Source: Klebsiella spallanzanii
Lineage (GTDB): Bacteria; Pseudomonadota; Gammaproteobacteria; Enterobacterales; Enterobacteriaceae
Direction: 5' to 3'
Length of the DNA stretch: 48,511 bases
Assembly: GCF_902158555.1 (NCBI RefSeq)
Contig: NZ_CABGGS010000011.1
Location: 1-48,511, forward strand
Shown one piece after another: positions 34,852 through 46,333 of the stretch (positions within the stretch are counted from its first letter, which is position 1; every line of letters starts with the position of its first letter). A program made the position numbers and the translations under genes. The notes under the pieces are model-generated. The model worked only from the letters and a program-made list of their open reading frames with translations, had not been told where the DNA came from and made no database searches.

Positions 34852-34976
34852 TATACATAAATAATTCAAGTTTCAGAAAGGCGGCAAGTGAGCGCATCCC
34901 GATGAGCTTACTCTGGTAAGTGATTCGGGTAAACGAGCGTAGCCAACGCATATGCAACTTGAAGTATGACTGTATA
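34852..34976. repeat. ERIC repeat in the ubiB-tatA gap
   Basis: The 125-base element, in the opposite orientation to the copy at 27521, runs from TATACATAAATAATTCAAG to GCAACTTGAAGTATGACTG. The core is GATGAGCTTACTCTGGTAAG followed by TGATTCGGGT. Its right end, TGTATATAAT, gives TATAAT at 34975-34980, 40 bases before tatA, so the repeat may contribute to the tatA -10 box. No good -35 was found at 16-18 bases. Confidence 0.85.
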
Positions 34977-35019
34977 TAATGCGTCCTAATAATTCATCAT
35001 CTGTCATAGGGGAATGTGT

Positions 35020-35271
35020 ATGGGTGGTATCAGTATTTGGCAGTTACTCATTGTTGTCGTCATCGTGGTTCTGCTTTTTGGGACAAAAAAGCTGAGCTCG
35101 CTCGGTTCGGATTTAGGCGCGTCGATCAAAGGCTTTAAAAAGGCCATGAGCGATGAGGATAAACCCGAGAAATCCGCACCGGATGCAGATTTTGCGGCGA
35201 AAACCCTCGCTGACAAACCAGATGAAGCAAAGAAAGACGAGACTAAACGCCACGACAAAGAGCAGGTGTAA
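35020..35271 (+). CDS. tatA: Sec-independent protein translocase subunit TatA
   Basis: TatA forms the size-variable part of the twin-arginine export machine that moves folded proteins across the inner membrane. The 83-residue protein begins [20 protein letters not shown], the single transmembrane helix, then [20 protein letters not shown], hinge and amphipathic helix, and a charged tail ending HDKEQV. I chose ATG 35020, since E. coli TatA starts MGGISIW; another ATG two codons earlier is also behind the AGGGGAA ribosome site. Four bases... to be exact three non-coding bases separate it from tatB, so they are co-transcribed. Confidence 0.97.
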   Translation: MGGISIWQLLIVVVIVVLLFGTKKLSSLGSDLGASIKGFKKAMSDEDKPEKSAPDADFAAKTLADKPDEAKKDETKRHDKEQV

Positions 35272-35274
35272 TTC

Positions 35275-35814
35275 GTGTTCGATATCGGTTTTAGTGAACT
35301 ACTGCTGGTGTTCGTGATTGGCCTCATCGTTTTGGGGCCACAGCGACTACCGGTAGCGGTAAAAACGGTAGTTAGCTGGATCCGCACGTTGCGGTCGCTG
35401 GCGGCTACCGTACAAAATGAAATAACCCAGGAATTAAAACTGCAAGAGTTTCAGGAAAGCCTTAAAAAGGTGGAGAAGGCCAGCCTGGATAACCTGACGC
35501 CTGAGCTAAAAGCCTCAATGGATGAACTGCGAGAAGCGGCTGAATCTATGAAGCGCTCCTACTCTGCCCACGATCCTGAAAAAGCCAGTGACGAAGCCAA
35601 CACCATTCATAACCCGGTCGTGAAGGGGAGTGAAGAGCAGCGTAAAGACGTGACGCCGGCGACGGCTGAACATCAGGCCAGCGCGCCAGAGCACGTCCCT
35701 GAAAACGTGGCTGAAGAGCCCCTCACTTCGCAGACTGAAATCCCGGCAGCGAAAGAAAAAGTTGCCGTGCCAGCTTCCGATTCCTCCTCCCCTGCATCGA
35801 GTGATAAACAGTAA
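35275..35814 (+). CDS. tatB: Sec-independent protein translocase subunit TatB
   Basis: TatB works with TatC to receive twin-arginine signal peptides. The 179-residue protein starts with GTG, as in E. coli: [20 protein letters not shown] is the membrane helix, followed by [20 protein letters not shown] with the amphipathic helix. Residues after about 100 form a low-complexity, charged and alanine/serine-rich tail ([20 protein letters not shown]), known to vary between species. It lies three bases after tatA and two before tatC. Confidence 0.97.
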   Translation: MFDIGFSELLLVFVIGLIVLGPQRLPVAVKTVVSWIRTLRSLAATVQNEITQELKLQEFQESLKKVEKASLDNLTPELKASMDELREAAESMKRSYSAHDPEKASDEANTIHNPVVKGSEEQRKDVTPATAEHQASAPEHVPENVAEEPLTSQTEIPAAKEKVAVPASDSSSPASSDKQ

Positions 35815-35816
35815 AA

Positions 35817-36590
35817 ATGGGCGTAGACGATACTCAACCGCTAATCACGCATCTGATTGAGCTGCGTAAACGCTTGATCAACAGCATTCTGGCGATTCTG
35901 GTTATTTTCCTGGCGCTGGTTTATTTCGCCAACGATATCTACCAGCTGGTTTCCGCGCCGCTTATTCGGCAGATGCCGGTAGGCGCGACGATGATTGCGA
36001 CGGACGTGGCCTCGCCTTTCTTCACCCCGATCAAGCTGACCTTTATGGTGTCGATAATTTTGTCGGTACCGGTCATTTTGTATCAGGTCTGGGCCTTTGT
36101 GGCGCCAGCGCTGTATAAGCATGAACGTCGGCTGGTCATGCCGCTGCTGGTCTCCAGTACGCTGCTGTTTTATATCGGTATGGCCTTTGCTTACTTCGTT
36201 GTTTTCCCGCTGGCGTTTGGTTTTCTTACCCACGCAGCGCCGGAAGGGGTACAGGTTTCAACCGATATCCGCAGCTATCTCGATTTTGTCATGGCGCTCT
36301 TTATTGCCTTCGGCGTCTCATTCGAGGTGCCGGTAGCTATTGTGCTGCTGTGCTGGATGGGGGTAACCACCCCGGACGACCTGCGTAAGAAAAGGCCCTA
36401 TGTACTGGTTGGCGCATTCGTGGTCGGGATGCTGCTGACGCCGCCGGATGTATTTTCACAAACTCTGCTGGCGATCCCGATGTACTGCCTGTTTGAAGTC
36501 GGGGTTTTCTTCGCGCGGTTCTATACTGGCAAGCGCCTGACGCGTGACGAGGATGCCGCCGCCGAAGAGGCGCAGGGCAAAGAAGAATAA
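35817..36590 (+). CDS. tatC: Sec-independent protein translocase subunit TatC
   Basis: TatC is the six-span core of the twin-arginine translocase and the first binding site for signal peptides. The 257 residues contain [20 protein letters not shown] (conserved cytoplasmic N-terminus), [38 protein letters not shown] with the essential glutamate region, and [20 protein letters not shown] and [19 protein letters not shown]. The C-terminal tail is acidic ([14 protein letters not shown]). All expected blocks are intact. Confidence 0.97.
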   Translation: MGVDDTQPLITHLIELRKRLINSILAILVIFLALVYFANDIYQLVSAPLIRQMPVGATMIATDVASPFFTPIKLTFMVSIILSVPVILYQVWAFVAPALYKHERRLVMPLLVSSTLLFYIGMAFAYFVVFPLAFGFLTHAAPEGVQVSTDIRSYLDFVMALFIAFGVSFEVPVAIVLLCWMGVTTPDDLRKKRPYVLVGAFVVGMLLTPPDVFSQTLLAIPMYCLFEVGVFFARFYTGKRLTRDEDAAAEEAQGKEE

Positions 36591-36595
36591 ACACC

Positions 36596-36615
36596 AACCG
36601 CCCGTCAGGGCGGTT
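36596..36615 (+). other. Stem-loop between tatC and tatD
   Basis: AACCGCCC (36596-36603) pairs perfectly with GGGCGGTT (36608-36615) over GTCA. No T-run follows, so it is likelier to modulate the tatD mRNA than to end transcription. Confidence 0.5.
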
Positions 36616-36632
36616 GTCATATGGGAGTGAAG

Positions 36633-37415
36633 ATGTTTGATATCGGCGTGAATCTGACCAGCTCGCAGTTTTCCCGCGATCGTGATGAGGTTATTTCGCG
36701 TGCGCGGGCGGCTGGCGTCACCGGGATGCTGCTGACGGGAACCAACATACATGAAAGCGAGCAGGCGCAGCAGATGGCGCGCCGCTATTCCGGGTGCTGG
36801 TCAACCGCAGGCGTTCATCCTCACGACAGCAGTAGCTGGACGGAGTCGGTGGCGGCCACGGTATTTGCGCTGGCCCGCGAGCCGGAAGTTGTTGCGGTGG
36901 GGGAATGTGGCCTGGATTTCAACCGTAACTTTTCCACACCTGAAGAGCAGGAGGCCGCGTTTAGCGCCCAGCTGGCGCTGGCGGCGGAGCTGTCGATGCC
37001 GGTATTTTTGCACTGCCGCGATGCTCACGAGCGCTTTCTGGCTCTGCTGAATCCTTGGCTAGATAAGCTCCCAGGTGCAGTATTGCACTGCTTTACCGGC
37101 AGCCGTGAGGAGATGCGTGAATGCGTGGATCGCGGTTTATTTATCGGTATTACCGGCTGGGTGTGCGATGAGCGTCGAGGGCTGGCGCTGCGGGAATTGC
37201 TGGGCGATATCCCGGCAGATCGCCTGCTGATTGAGACCGATGCGCCATATCTGCTACCGCGAGATATGCGACCAAAACCCGCTTCCCGCCGCAATGAGCC
37301 TGCATACCTGCCGCATATTCTGGCCAGTATCGCAGGGTGGCGTGGGGAAGAGGCCCAGTGGCTGGAAGAAGTTACTGATGCTAACGTCAGAAGACTCTTT
37401 AACGTACGCTTTTAA
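36633..37415 (+). CDS. tatD: TatD family metal-dependent DNase
   Basis: TatD is a soluble metal-dependent 3'-5' exonuclease/DNase; despite its name it is not a part of the Tat channel. The 260-residue protein shows [13 protein letters not shown] at the start, [33 protein letters not shown] (metal ligand glutamate), [27 protein letters not shown] and [14 protein letters not shown]. The ATG at 36633 matches the E. coli start and follows GGGAGTGA; a slightly longer frame begins at 36621. It is convergent with rfaH, with six bases between stops and no obvious terminator. Confidence 0.95.
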   Translation: MFDIGVNLTSSQFSRDRDEVISRARAAGVTGMLLTGTNIHESEQAQQMARRYSGCWSTAGVHPHDSSSWTESVAATVFALAREPEVVAVGECGLDFNRNFSTPEEQEAAFSAQLALAAELSMPVFLHCRDAHERFLALLNPWLDKLPGAVLHCFTGSREEMRECVDRGLFIGITGWVCDERRGLALRELLGDIPADRLLIETDAPYLLPRDMRPKPASRRNEPAYLPHILASIAGWRGEEAQWLEEVTDANVRRLFNVRF

Positions 37416-37421
37416 GCGCCG

Positions 37422-37910
37422 TCAGATTTTATAAAAGTCAGTATTTTTGACGCTTTGCACGACCTGCTTGTTAAGCAGATTCAGCAGCAGCATAGAGCGA
37501 GCTTCGCCGTCTGGTTCGGTAAAGATAGCCTGCAGGCCTTCAAACGCGCCATCGGTAATCAGTACACTGTCGCCTTCATGAGGCGTTTCCGGGTCTGTAA
37601 TACCTTCCGGTTTGTAGATGGAAAGCTGATGAATGACGGTGGATGGCACAATAGCGGGCAGCGCGCCGAAACGTACAAAGCTGTTCACACCGCGAGTTGC
37701 GCTGATGGTCGTGGTATGAATCACTTCCGGATCGAACTCGATAAACAGATAGTTTGGGAACAGGGGTTCGCTGACCGTCGTGCGTTTACCGCGGACGATT
37801 TTTTCCAGTTCGATTGTCGGCATCAGGCAATTGACGGCCTGACGTTCGAGATGTTCCTGGGCGCGTTCAAGCTGCCCACGTTTGCAATAAAGTAAATACC
37901 AGGCTTGCAT
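37422..37910 (-). CDS. rfaH: Transcription antiterminator RfaH
   Basis: RfaH is a NusG paralogue that binds RNA polymerase paused at ops elements and boosts long operons for LPS, capsule, conjugation and toxins. It has an N-terminal NGN domain (1-100: [58 protein letters not shown]) and a fold-switching C-terminal KOW domain (112-162: [40 protein letters not shown]). I used the ATG at 37910, giving 162 residues as in E. coli; the longer frame upstream adds an unrelated 21-residue extension. Confidence 0.96.
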   Translation of the reverse strand: MQAWYLLYCKRGQLERAQEHLERQAVNCLMPTIELEKIVRGKRTTVSEPLFPNYLFIEFDPEVIHTTTISATRGVNSFVRFGALPAIVPSTVIHQLSIYKPEGITDPETPHEGDSVLITDGAFEGLQAIFTEPDGEARSMLLLNLLNKQVVQSVKNTDFYKI

Positions 37911-38086
37911 AATGACTCTTTCCATTCTACTCACAGCAAGCATAACAAAAGCCCGGTGCGATCGCGAAATCATTGCGGGTGAAAACTAAATTACGGCGTT
38001 CTTTCACGCTAATTTAACAAAAGTACAGCATAGCCTGAACGAACGCCGTATAATCAGCCGCCTGTATAGAGGTCAATAACAACTCC

Positions 38087-39556
38087 ATGAAATACCACGA
38101 TCTACGCGAATTTCTGACATTACTGGAGCAGCAGGGGGAATTGAAACGGATTTCCCTGCCGGTCGATCCTCACCTGGAAATTACCGAAATTGCCGACCGC
38201 ACCTTGCGTGCTGGCGGCCCGGCCCTGCTATTTGAAAACCCCAAAGGCTACTCCATGCCGGTGCTGTGCAACCTTTTCGGCACGCCGCGGCGCGTTGCGC
38301 TGGGGATGGGACAGGAGGATGTCAGCTCCCTGCGGGAGGTGGGTAAGCTTCTGGCGTTCCTGAAAGAGCCCGAGCCTCCAAAAGGCTTCCGCGATCTGTT
38401 TGATAAGCTGCCGCAGTTCAAGCAAGTGCTGAATATGCCGACTAAGCGCCTGCGCGGGGCGCCGTGCCAGCAAAAAATCATTCAGGGTGATGACGTTGAC
38501 CTGACCCGCATTCCGATCATGACCTGCTGGCCGGAAGATGCCGCACCGCTGATCACATGGGGACTGACGGTCACACGTGGCCCGCATAAAGAGCGGCAAA
38601 ATCTGGGGATTTATCGCCAGCAGCTGATTGGCAAGAATAAGCTGATTATGCGTTGGTTATCGCATCGCGGCGGCGCGCTGGATTTTCAGGAGTGGTGCGC
38701 GGCGCATCCAGGAGAGCGTTTCCCAGTATCCGTGGCGCTGGGCGCTGACCCGGCGACCATTCTCGGTGCGGTGACGCCGGTTCCGGATACCCTTTCTGAG
38801 TATGCGTTTGCGGGCCTGCTACGCGGAACAAAAACTGAAGTCGTGAAGTGCGTTTCTAACGACCTGGAAGTTCCCGCCAGCGCCGAGATCGTGCTGGAAG
38901 GTTATATCGAAGCCGGAGAGCTGGCACCCGAAGGTCCGTACGGCGATCATACTGGCTACTACAATGAAGTGGATAATTTCCCGGTCTTTACGGTTACGCA
39001 TATTACCCAGCGTGAAGATGCGATTTATCACTCGACCTATACCGGGCGGCCGCCGGATGAACCGGCGGTACTGGGCGTTGCGCTGAACGAAGTGTTCGTA
39101 CCGATCCTGCAAAAGCAGTTTCCTGAAATTGTTGATTTCTACCTACCGCCGGAAGGGTGTTCCTATCGCCTGGCGGTGGTCACCATGAAGAAGCAGTACG
39201 CCGGTCATGCTAAACGCGTCATGATGGGCGTCTGGTCGTTCCTTCGTCAGTTCATGTACACCAAGTTCGTTATCGTCTGTGATGACGATGTCAACGCGCG
39301 TGACTGGAATGATGTGATTTGGGCGATTACTACCCGTATGGACCCGGCACGTGATACGGTACTGGTAGAAAACACGCCAATTGATTATCTGGATTTTGCC
39401 TCACCGGTTTCCGGTTTGGGTTCAAAAATGGGGCTGGATGCCACAAATAAATGGCCTGGTGAGACCCAACGCGAGTGGGGTCGTCCCATTAAGAAAGATC
39501 CTGAGGTGACGGCGCGCGTCGACGCCATCTGGGATGAACTGGCCATCTTCAAATAA
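38087..39556 (+). CDS. ubiD: 3-octaprenyl-4-hydroxybenzoate decarboxylase
   Basis: UbiD uses prenylated FMN (made by UbiX) to decarboxylate the polyprenyl-hydroxybenzoate precursor of ubiquinone. The 489 residues follow E. coli UbiD (497) closely: [80 protein letters not shown] (cofactor site) and [20 protein letters not shown]. The N-terminus is shorter than E. coli's by about three residues, and the C-terminus ends at IWDELAIFK without the last few residues. TATAAT at 38049-38054 may be its -10; the -35 is weak. No sign of damage. Confidence 0.96.
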   Translation: MKYHDLREFLTLLEQQGELKRISLPVDPHLEITEIADRTLRAGGPALLFENPKGYSMPVLCNLFGTPRRVALGMGQEDVSSLREVGKLLAFLKEPEPPKGFRDLFDKLPQFKQVLNMPTKRLRGAPCQQKIIQGDDVDLTRIPIMTCWPEDAAPLITWGLTVTRGPHKERQNLGIYRQQLIGKNKLIMRWLSHRGGALDFQEWCAAHPGERFPVSVALGADPATILGAVTPVPDTLSEYAFAGLLRGTKTEVVKCVSNDLEVPASAEIVLEGYIEAGELAPEGPYGDHTGYYNEVDNFPVFTVTHITQREDAIYHSTYTGRPPDEPAVLGVALNEVFVPILQKQFPEIVDFYLPPEGCSYRLAVVTMKKQYAGHAKRVMMGVWSFLRQFMYTKFVIVCDDDVNARDWNDVIWAITTRMDPARDTVLVENTPIDYLDFASPVSGLGSKMGLDATNKWPGETQREWGRPIKKDPEVTARVDAIWDELAIFK

Positions 39557-39561
39557 CAGTA

Positions 39562-39584
39562 AGCGGGGCTACGCCGCTGTTTTG
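39562..39584 (+). terminator. Weak hairpin after ubiD
   Basis: AGCGG (39562-39566) pairs with CCGCT (39574-39578), followed by GTTTTG. It lies between ubiD and fre, so it may partly terminate ubiD transcripts; read-through into fre is likely, given the short stem. Confidence 0.35.
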
Positions 39585-39610
39585 CACAATAGACCCGACA
39601 GAGGGGACGC

Positions 39611-40312
39611 ATGACAACCTTAAGCTGTAAAGTGACCTCGGTGGAGGCGATTACCGATACCGTGTATCGCGTTCGATTAGTGCCGGAAGCGGCGTTTTCC
39701 TTCCGCGCTGGTCAGTATCTGATGGTCGTGATGGACGAACGCGATAAGCGCCCATTCTCCATGGCTTCTACGCCATCGGAACAGGAGTTTATCGAGCTGC
39801 ATATTGGCGCATCTGAACTTAACCTGTATGCGATGGCGGTGATGGATCGTATCCTGAAAGAGCGTGAAATCGTGGTTGATATGCCGCATGGCGAAGCCTG
39901 GCTGCGCGATGATGAAGAACGCCCGCTGATTCTGATCGCCGGAGGTACTGGCTTCTCTTACGTGCGTTCGATTCTGCTCACCGCGCTGGCGCGCAATCCG
40001 AATCGGGATATCGCTATCTACTGGGGTGGACGCGAAGCAAAACATCTCTACGATTTGGCCGAGCTGGAAGCGTTAAGCGTGCAGCATCCTGGTCTGCGCG
40101 TGGAGCCCGTTGTTGAACAGCCTGAGGATGAGTGGCGCGGCCGTACCGGAACCGTGCTGACTGCCGTTCTGCAGGATTACGGTACGCTGGGCGAGCATGA
40201 TATCTATATTGCTGGCCGCTTTGAGATGGCCAAGATTGCCCGCGACCTGTTCTGCAACGAACGCGGTGCCCGCGAAGACCGCCTGTTTGGCGATGCCTTT
40301 GCGTTTATCTGA
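39611..40312 (+). CDS. fre: NAD(P)H-flavin reductase
   Basis: Fre reduces free flavins with NAD(P)H; the reduced flavin serves ferric-iron reduction and flavoenzymes such as UbiD/UbiX partners. The 233 residues equal E. coli in length and show the ferredoxin-reductase layout. [20 protein letters not shown] is the flavin region (RPFS), and [20 protein letters not shown] is the NAD(P)H-binding glycine motif. [38 protein letters not shown] and the terminal FGDAFAFI follow. The ubiD-fre order is the usual one. Confidence 0.97.
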   Translation: MTTLSCKVTSVEAITDTVYRVRLVPEAAFSFRAGQYLMVVMDERDKRPFSMASTPSEQEFIELHIGASELNLYAMAVMDRILKEREIVVDMPHGEAWLRDDEERPLILIAGGTGFSYVRSILLTALARNPNRDIAIYWGGREAKHLYDLAELEALSVQHPGLRVEPVVEQPEDEWRGRTGTVLTAVLQDYGTLGEHDIYIAGRFEMAKIARDLFCNERGAREDRLFGDAFAFI

Positions 40313-40325
40313 TAGCTGACCTAAA

Positions 40326-40357
40326 AGCACCCGGGCTTTTAGCCCGGATGCTGTTTT
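40326..40357. terminator. Probable terminator after fre, usable in both directions
   Basis: AGCACCCGGGCT (40326-40337) pairs with AGCCCGGATGCT (40341-40352) with one mismatch and a TTT loop. GTTTTA follows on the plus strand and CTTTTAG on the minus strand. It stops fre and overlaps the end of the small leftward gene. Confidence 0.7.
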
Positions 40358-40667
40358 ACTGGACGTCGCTAAAATAAACGTACAGCGGCCGTTCGTTTTC
40401 CAGCAAACAGAGCATTTTCCCGACGGTTTTTCCCTCTTTTTCCAGCGTAGCGTCCAACTGCGTCGCGATATGCTGGCTACCTATCTTCTCATCGTAGCGT
40501 TCGGTATTGATATGGGTGATGGCGAGGTTCTTTATCTGCTCGCTTTCCGGGTTTTGCGCCATTTTATTGATTCCCCACGAAAGGCATGCCTGAGCATTAT
40601 CCTGTTCGCTGGCAATGGCTGCGGTAGAGAATGTAGTGAGCAAAAGGATGAGTGGGAGTTTTTTCAT
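40356..40667 (-). CDS. Small secreted protein of unknown function
   Basis: I do not recognise this 103-residue protein. It begins with a clear signal peptide, MKKLPLILLLTTFSTAAIAS, likely cleaved after AIA at about residue 19. The mature part of about 84 residues is charged and probably helical, and has two cysteines (Cys28 and Cys87) that could form one disulfide in the periplasm. It ends in ENERPLYVYFSDVQ. No lipobox or membrane helix follows. It is a single leftward gene between fre and the fadA terminator, a gap that contains no such gene in E. coli K-12 as I remember it. A shared terminator overlaps its end. Function cannot be inferred. Confidence 0.7.
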   Translation of the reverse strand: MKKLPLILLLTTFSTAAIASEQDNAQACLSWGINKMAQNPESEQIKNLAITHINTERYDEKIGSQHIATQLDATLEKEGKTVGKMLCLLENERPLYVYFSDVQ

Positions 40668-40726
40668 AAGTCGTTATTATCCTTAATAATCGTGACGTTC
40701 CTTGTGATAATAACGGAATAGCAGAA

Positions 40727-40753
40727 ATAAAAAACCCGCCCCTGACAGGCGGG
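40727..40753 (-). terminator. Rho-independent terminator of fadBA
   Basis: CCCGCC (40735-40740) pairs with GGCGGG (40748-40753). Read leftward the stem is followed by TTTTTTATTT, a good T-run, 41 bases after the fadA stop. Confidence 0.85.
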
Positions 40754-40793
40754 AAGAACGGCAACTAAACTATTTAGGGGATTAACTCTTCGA

Positions 40794-41966
<1,173 letters not shown>

Positions 41967-44156
41967 TTAAGCCGTTTTCAGGTCGCCTACCGGGCGGGCA
42001 GGTTCAACCGGGGGATAGTAAGGTTCGTTATGGCGCGCTTTACTGCGCAGGCCTTCCGGCACGTCATACAGTGGGCCGAGATGCTGATATTGCTGCGCCA
42101 TATCGAGATATTTTGCGCTACCGAGCGTATCCAGCCAGCGGAATGCGCCGCCGTGGAAAGGAGGAAAGCCCAGACCGTAAACCAGCGCCATATCGGCTTC
42201 CGCCGGGCTGGCAATGATGCCCTCTTCGAGACAACGCACCACTTCGTTAACCATAGGGATCATCATGCGGGCGATAATCTCTTCTTCGCTGAAATCGTGC
42301 TGCGGCTGGCTGACTTCCGCCAGCAGGCTGTCGACAGCGGCATCCTCTTCCTTCTTCGGCTTGCCTTTACTGTCTTCTTTATAGCGCCAGAAGCCGAGGC
42401 CGTTTTTCTGGCCGAAACGGTTGGCGTCGAACAGAGCGTCGATTGCGTCGCGATAATCTTTCTGCATTCGCTGCGGGAAGCCCGCCGCCATGACTGCCTG
42501 GGCGTGATGCGCGGTATCAATACCGACCACATCCAGCAGATAGGCCGGGCCCATCGGCCAGCCAAACTGCTTCTCCATCACTTTGTCGACTTTGCGGAAG
42601 TCCGCGCCATCGCGTAGCAGCTGGCTGAAGCCAGCGAAGTAGGGGAACAGCACACGGTTAACGAAGAACCCGGGGCAGTCGTTGACCACAATCGGCGTCT
42701 TGCCCATTTTGCTTGCCCAGGCGACGACTTTGGCAATGGTTTCGTCCGAGCTTTTCTCGCCGCGAATGATCTCAACCAGCGGCATCCGGTGCACCGGGTT
42801 AAAGAAGTGCATTCCGCAGAAGTTCTCCGGGCGCTTCAGGACGCTGGCCAGCTCGCTAATCGGAATCGTCGAAGTGTTTGACGCCAGGACGGTATCCGGG
42901 CGCACTTTATCTTCCGTTTCCGCCAGCACCGCTTTTTTCACTTTCGGGTTCTCAACGACGGCTTCGACCACCACGTCCACGCGCTCAAAACCCGCGTAGT
43001 CCAGCGTTGGCTGAATGGTGGAAATAACGCCAGCCATCTTCAGACCGTCGATTTTGCCGCGCTCAAGCTGTTTATTGAGCAGTTTGGCTGCTTCGGTCAT
43101 ACCGAGCGTCAGCGATTTGTCGTTGATATCCTTCATGACAACCGGCACGCCTTTCCAGGCCGACTGGTAAGCAATGCCGCCGCCCATAATACCCGCGCCC
43201 AGCACGGCAGCGTGTTTGGGCGTCTCGATGCCTTTGGTCAGCTTCTTCGCTTTTGCTTTAACGTACTGATCGTTGAGGAAGATACCTACCAGCGCCCGCG
43301 CCTCGTTGGTATGCGCCAGCGGAACAAAACTCTGGTTTTCCAGGTTCAGCGCTTCTTCACGACCAAAGCGGGCGGCGGCTTCAATGGTTTTCACGGCGGT
43401 AATTGGGGCTGGATAATGTTTCCCGGCGGTTTGCGCCACCATGCCTTTGGCGATGGTAAAACTCATCGCGGCTTCAATTTTACTCAGGTGAAGAGGCTCC
43501 AGCTTCGGCTGGCGCTTTGCCTTCCAGTCGAGATCGCCGTTAATGGCCTGATGCAGAATCGCTATCGCGCCATCGATCAGTTTTTCCTGTTTAACCACGC
43601 CATCAACAAGGCCGATTTTTAAGGCCTGTTCTGCGCCAACGTCTTTGCCTGCGGCAATGATTTCCAGCGCGCTGTCCGCGCCAAGCATCCGCGGCATCCG
43701 CACCGAGCCGCCAAAGCCCGGCATGATGCCGAGCTTCGTTTCAGGCAGGCCAATACGCAGGTCAGGCGTCGCCAGACGATAGTCGGTCGCCAGTACGCAT
43801 TCGCAGCCGCCGCCCAGCGCATAGCCGTTGACGGCGGAAATGGTCGGGACAGGTAAATCTTCCAGGCGATTAAATACGCTATTGGCGAAATGCAGCCATT
43901 GGCTGAGCTGCTCCTCAGGCACCAGGAACAGAGAAAGGAATTCGGTAATGTCAGCGCCGACGATAAAGGCCGCTTTCTCTGAGCGCAGCAGCAGCCCTTT
44001 GAGATCTTTTTGTTTTTCGAGTTCGTCCAGCGCATGACCGAGGCTGGCTACGGTTGCGGTATCGAGCTTGTTGACCGAGCCGGGGGCATCGAATACCAGT
44101 TCGGCAATGCCGTCTTCCCGCCAGTCGAGGTACAGGGTGTCGCCTTTGTAGAGCAT
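41967..44156 (-). CDS. fadB: Fatty acid oxidation complex alpha subunit
   Basis: FadB carries enoyl-CoA hydratase, isomerase/epimerase and 3-hydroxyacyl-CoA dehydrogenase activities. The 729 residues match E. coli FadB. The N-terminal crotonase domain (1-190) has [11 protein letters not shown] and [20 protein letters not shown] with [14 protein letters not shown], which contain the catalytic glutamates. The dehydrogenase domain (from about 310) has [20 protein letters not shown] as its NAD site, [14 protein letters not shown] and [16 protein letters not shown] with the catalytic histidine. A FadR site lies 27-43 bases upstream of the start, so it is repressed without long-chain acyl-CoA. Confidence 0.97.
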   Translation of the reverse strand: MLYKGDTLYLDWREDGIAELVFDAPGSVNKLDTATVASLGHALDELEKQKDLKGLLLRSEKAAFIVGADITEFLSLFLVPEEQLSQWLHFANSVFNRLEDLPVPTISAVNGYALGGGCECVLATDYRLATPDLRIGLPETKLGIMPGFGGSVRMPRMLGADSALEIIAAGKDVGAEQALKIGLVDGVVKQEKLIDGAIAILHQAINGDLDWKAKRQPKLEPLHLSKIEAAMSFTIAKGMVAQTAGKHYPAPITAVKTIEAAARFGREEALNLENQSFVPLAHTNEARALVGIFLNDQYVKAKAKKLTKGIETPKHAAVLGAGIMGGGIAYQSAWKGVPVVMKDINDKSLTLGMTEAAKLLNKQLERGKIDGLKMAGVISTIQPTLDYAGFERVDVVVEAVVENPKVKKAVLAETEDKVRPDTVLASNTSTIPISELASVLKRPENFCGMHFFNPVHRMPLVEIIRGEKSSDETIAKVVAWASKMGKTPIVVNDCPGFFVNRVLFPYFAGFSQLLRDGADFRKVDKVMEKQFGWPMGPAYLLDVVGIDTAHHAQAVMAAGFPQRMQKDYRDAIDALFDANRFGQKNGLGFWRYKEDSKGKPKKEEDAAVDSLLAEVSQPQHDFSEEEIIARMMIPMVNEVVRCLEEGIIASPAEADMALVYGLGFPPFHGGAFRWLDTLGSAKYLDMAQQYQHLGPLYDVPEGLRSKARHNEPYYPPVEPARPVGDLKTA

Positions 44157-44182
44157 GTCAGTCTCCTGAATCCAGCAATATG

Positions 44183-44199
44183 ATCTGGTCGTACCAGAT
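44183..44199. promoter_or_regulatory. FadR operator of fadBA
   Basis: ATCTGGTCGTACCAGAT is a near-perfect palindrome matching the 17-base FadR consensus (AnCTGGTCnGACCAGnT). It lies between the fadB start and its expected promoter, where FadR blocks transcription unless long-chain acyl-CoA is present. Confidence 0.9.
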
Positions 44200-44252
44200 G
44201 AGACGGAGTGTGGAATTTATGTTAAAGAATTGCAAATAAGTCTTTAAATAAA

Positions 44253-44269
44253 TGCTGGTCGGATCACAT
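44253..44269. promoter_or_regulatory. Second, weaker FadR-like site
   Basis: TGCTGGTCGGATCACAT keeps the CTGGTC half and a GA-CA pattern of the FadR consensus, with three departures at the more conserved positions. Its start is 70 bases from that of the main site, in the fadB-pepQ gap, so it might allow looping or affect pepQ. Confidence 0.4.
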
Positions 44270-44346
44270 CCGGTAAAAACGCCCGGTCTGGGGCCAATGT
44301 GCTAAGATGCGGAGAATCACGATCCAATAAAATCAAAGGATAAAAG

Positions 44347-45678
44347 ATGGAATCACTGGCCGGTCTCTATAAAAATCATATCGTTACCCTACAAGAGCGT
44401 ACTCGTGATGTTCTGGCTCGTTTCAAGCTGGACGCATTGCTGATCCACTCCGGTGAACTGTTCAACGTTTTTCTTGATGATCATCCGTATCCGTTCAAGG
44501 TCAATCCGCAGTTTAAAGCCTGGGTACCGGTTACGCAGGTACCTAACTGCTGGCTGCTGGTGGACGGCGTCAACAAACCGAAGCTGTGGTTTTATCTACC
44601 GGTTGATTACTGGCACAACGTGGAGCCGCTGCCGACCTCATTCTGGACTGAAGATGTGGAAGTGATTGCTCTGCCGAAAGCGGAGGGTATTGGTAGCCTG
44701 CTGCCTGCCGCACGCGGCAATATCGCATATATCGGACCGGTACCGGAACGTGCGCTGGGATTAGACATTGCGGCGGATAAAGTCAACCCGAAAGGGGTTA
44801 TCGATTATCTACACTACTATCGCTCTTATAAAACCGACTACGAGCTAGCCTGTATGCGCGAGGCGCAAAAATCAGCGGTTAACGGTCATCAGGCGGCTCA
44901 TGAAGCGTTCCTCTCCGGGATGAGCGAGTTTGATATCAACCAGGCCTATCTGACCGCGACGGGGCATCGTGATACTGACGTCCCCTATAGCAATATTGTG
45001 GCGCTGAACGAGCATGCCTCCGTGCTGCATTACACTAAGCTTGATCATCGCGCACCTGCGGAAATGCGTAGCTTCCTGCTGGATGCGGGGGCGGAATACA
45101 ACGGTTACGCGGCTGACCTGACGCGCACCTGGGCGGCTCACGGCGATAATGACTATGCGCAGCTGGTTAAAGACGTTAATGATGAACAGCTGGCGTTGAT
45201 TAGCACTATGAAGGCGGGCGTGAGCTACGTGGATTATCATATCCAGTTCCATCAGCGCATTGCCAAACTGCTGCGTAAGCATCAGATAGTCAAGGATATG
45301 AGCGAAGAAGCGATGGTTGAAAATGACCTGACCGGGCCGTTTATGCCGCACGGTATTGGTCACCCTCTGGGTCTGCAGGTTCATGATGTCGCCGGTTTTA
45401 TGCAGGATGATACCGGTACTCACCTGGCTGCGCCGGCAAAATATCCTTACCTGCGCTGCACGCGCGTACTGCAACCAAGAATGGTGCTGACCATTGAGCC
45501 GGGTATCTACTTTATTGAATCGCTGCTGGCGCCGTGGCGCGAAGGGCAGTTCAGCAAGCACTTCAACTGGCAGAAAATTGAAGCGTTAAAACCGTTTGGC
45601 GGCATCCGCATTGAAGATAACGTGGTGATCCACGAAAACAGCATCGAAAATATGACGCGCGACCTGAAACTGGCGTAA
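44347..45678 (+). CDS. pepQ: Xaa-Pro dipeptidase
   Basis: PepQ cleaves dipeptides with C-terminal proline and can hydrolyse some organophosphorus esters. The 443 residues equal E. coli PepQ. The creatinase-like N-terminal domain has [20 protein letters not shown]. The pita-bread catalytic domain has [20 protein letters not shown] with the two metal-binding aspartates, [19 protein letters not shown] with the histidine, [16 protein letters not shown] and [13 protein letters not shown] with the glutamates. AAAGGATAAAAG precedes the ATG, and TAAGAT at about 44303 may be the -10. The stop overlaps yigZ by one base. Confidence 0.97.
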   Translation: MESLAGLYKNHIVTLQERTRDVLARFKLDALLIHSGELFNVFLDDHPYPFKVNPQFKAWVPVTQVPNCWLLVDGVNKPKLWFYLPVDYWHNVEPLPTSFWTEDVEVIALPKAEGIGSLLPAARGNIAYIGPVPERALGLDIAADKVNPKGVIDYLHYYRSYKTDYELACMREAQKSAVNGHQAAHEAFLSGMSEFDINQAYLTATGHRDTDVPYSNIVALNEHASVLHYTKLDHRAPAEMRSFLLDAGAEYNGYAADLTRTWAAHGDNDYAQLVKDVNDEQLALISTMKAGVSYVDYHIQFHQRIAKLLRKHQIVKDMSEEAMVENDLTGPFMPHGIGHPLGLQVHDVAGFMQDDTGTHLAAPAKYPYLRCTRVLQPRMVLTIEPGIYFIESLLAPWREGQFSKHFNWQKIEALKPFGGIRIEDNVVIHENSIENMTRDLKLA

Positions 45679-46292
45679 TGGAAAGCTGGTTGATACCGGC
45701 TGAGCCGGTCACCTTTGTTGAAGAGATAAAAAAGAGCCGCTTTATTACGCTGTTGGCGCATACCAACGGCGTAACGGCGGCAAAGGCGTTTGTTGAGTCA
45801 GTCAGGGCGGATCATCCTGATGCCCGACACCACTGCGTGGCGTGGGTGGCGGGGCCGCCGAATGACTCACAGCAGCTGGGTTTTTCCGATGATGGTGAAC
45901 CGGCAGGAACGGCGGGCAAGCCAATGCTGGCGCAGCTGATGGGTAGCGGCGTCGGAGAGATAACCGCTGTCGTTGTGCGCTACTACGGTGGTATTCTGCT
46001 GGGCACCGGCGGCCTGGTGAAAGCATACGGCGGCGGTGTTCATCAGGCGCTTGCGCAGCTCACAACGCAGCGCAAGACGCCGCTGACCGCATATACTTTG
46101 CAGTGTGAATACGGGCAGTTAGCCGGGATTGAAACGCTGTTGGCTCAGTTCTCAGGGAAAATTGTCGAAAGCGAATATCAAGCGTCTGTTCAGCTGCGCG
46201 TGGCGCTTCCTCTGGCTGAAGTGGCGCTATTTTCAGCAAAACTGGCTGATTTTAGTCGCGGTTCGTTGCAATTACTGAAGATTGACGAATAA
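45678..46292 (+). CDS. yigZ: YigZ/IMPACT family protein
   Basis: The 204-residue protein matches E. coli YigZ, a member of the UPF0029/IMPACT family whose eukaryotic relatives regulate Gcn2; the bacterial role is uncertain. The N-terminal domain has EEIKKSRFITLLAHTNGV, DARHHCVAWVAG and LGFSDDGEPAGTAGKPMLAQ, then ITAVVVRYYGGILLGTGGLV. The C-terminal domain (about 140-204) has a ferredoxin-like fold. TAATG joins it to pepQ, and trkH follows after 41 bases, so these genes may share a transcript. Confidence 0.95.
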   Translation: MESWLIPAEPVTFVEEIKKSRFITLLAHTNGVTAAKAFVESVRADHPDARHHCVAWVAGPPNDSQQLGFSDDGEPAGTAGKPMLAQLMGSGVGEITAVVVRYYGGILLGTGGLVKAYGGGVHQALAQLTTQRKTPLTAYTLQCEYGQLAGIETLLAQFSGKIVESEYQASVQLRVALPLAEVALFSAKLADFSRGSLQLLKIDE

Positions 46293-46333
46293 TCCCCACC
46301 TGATTTTTTTGCATATCAAAGGAAGCGCCAGAG

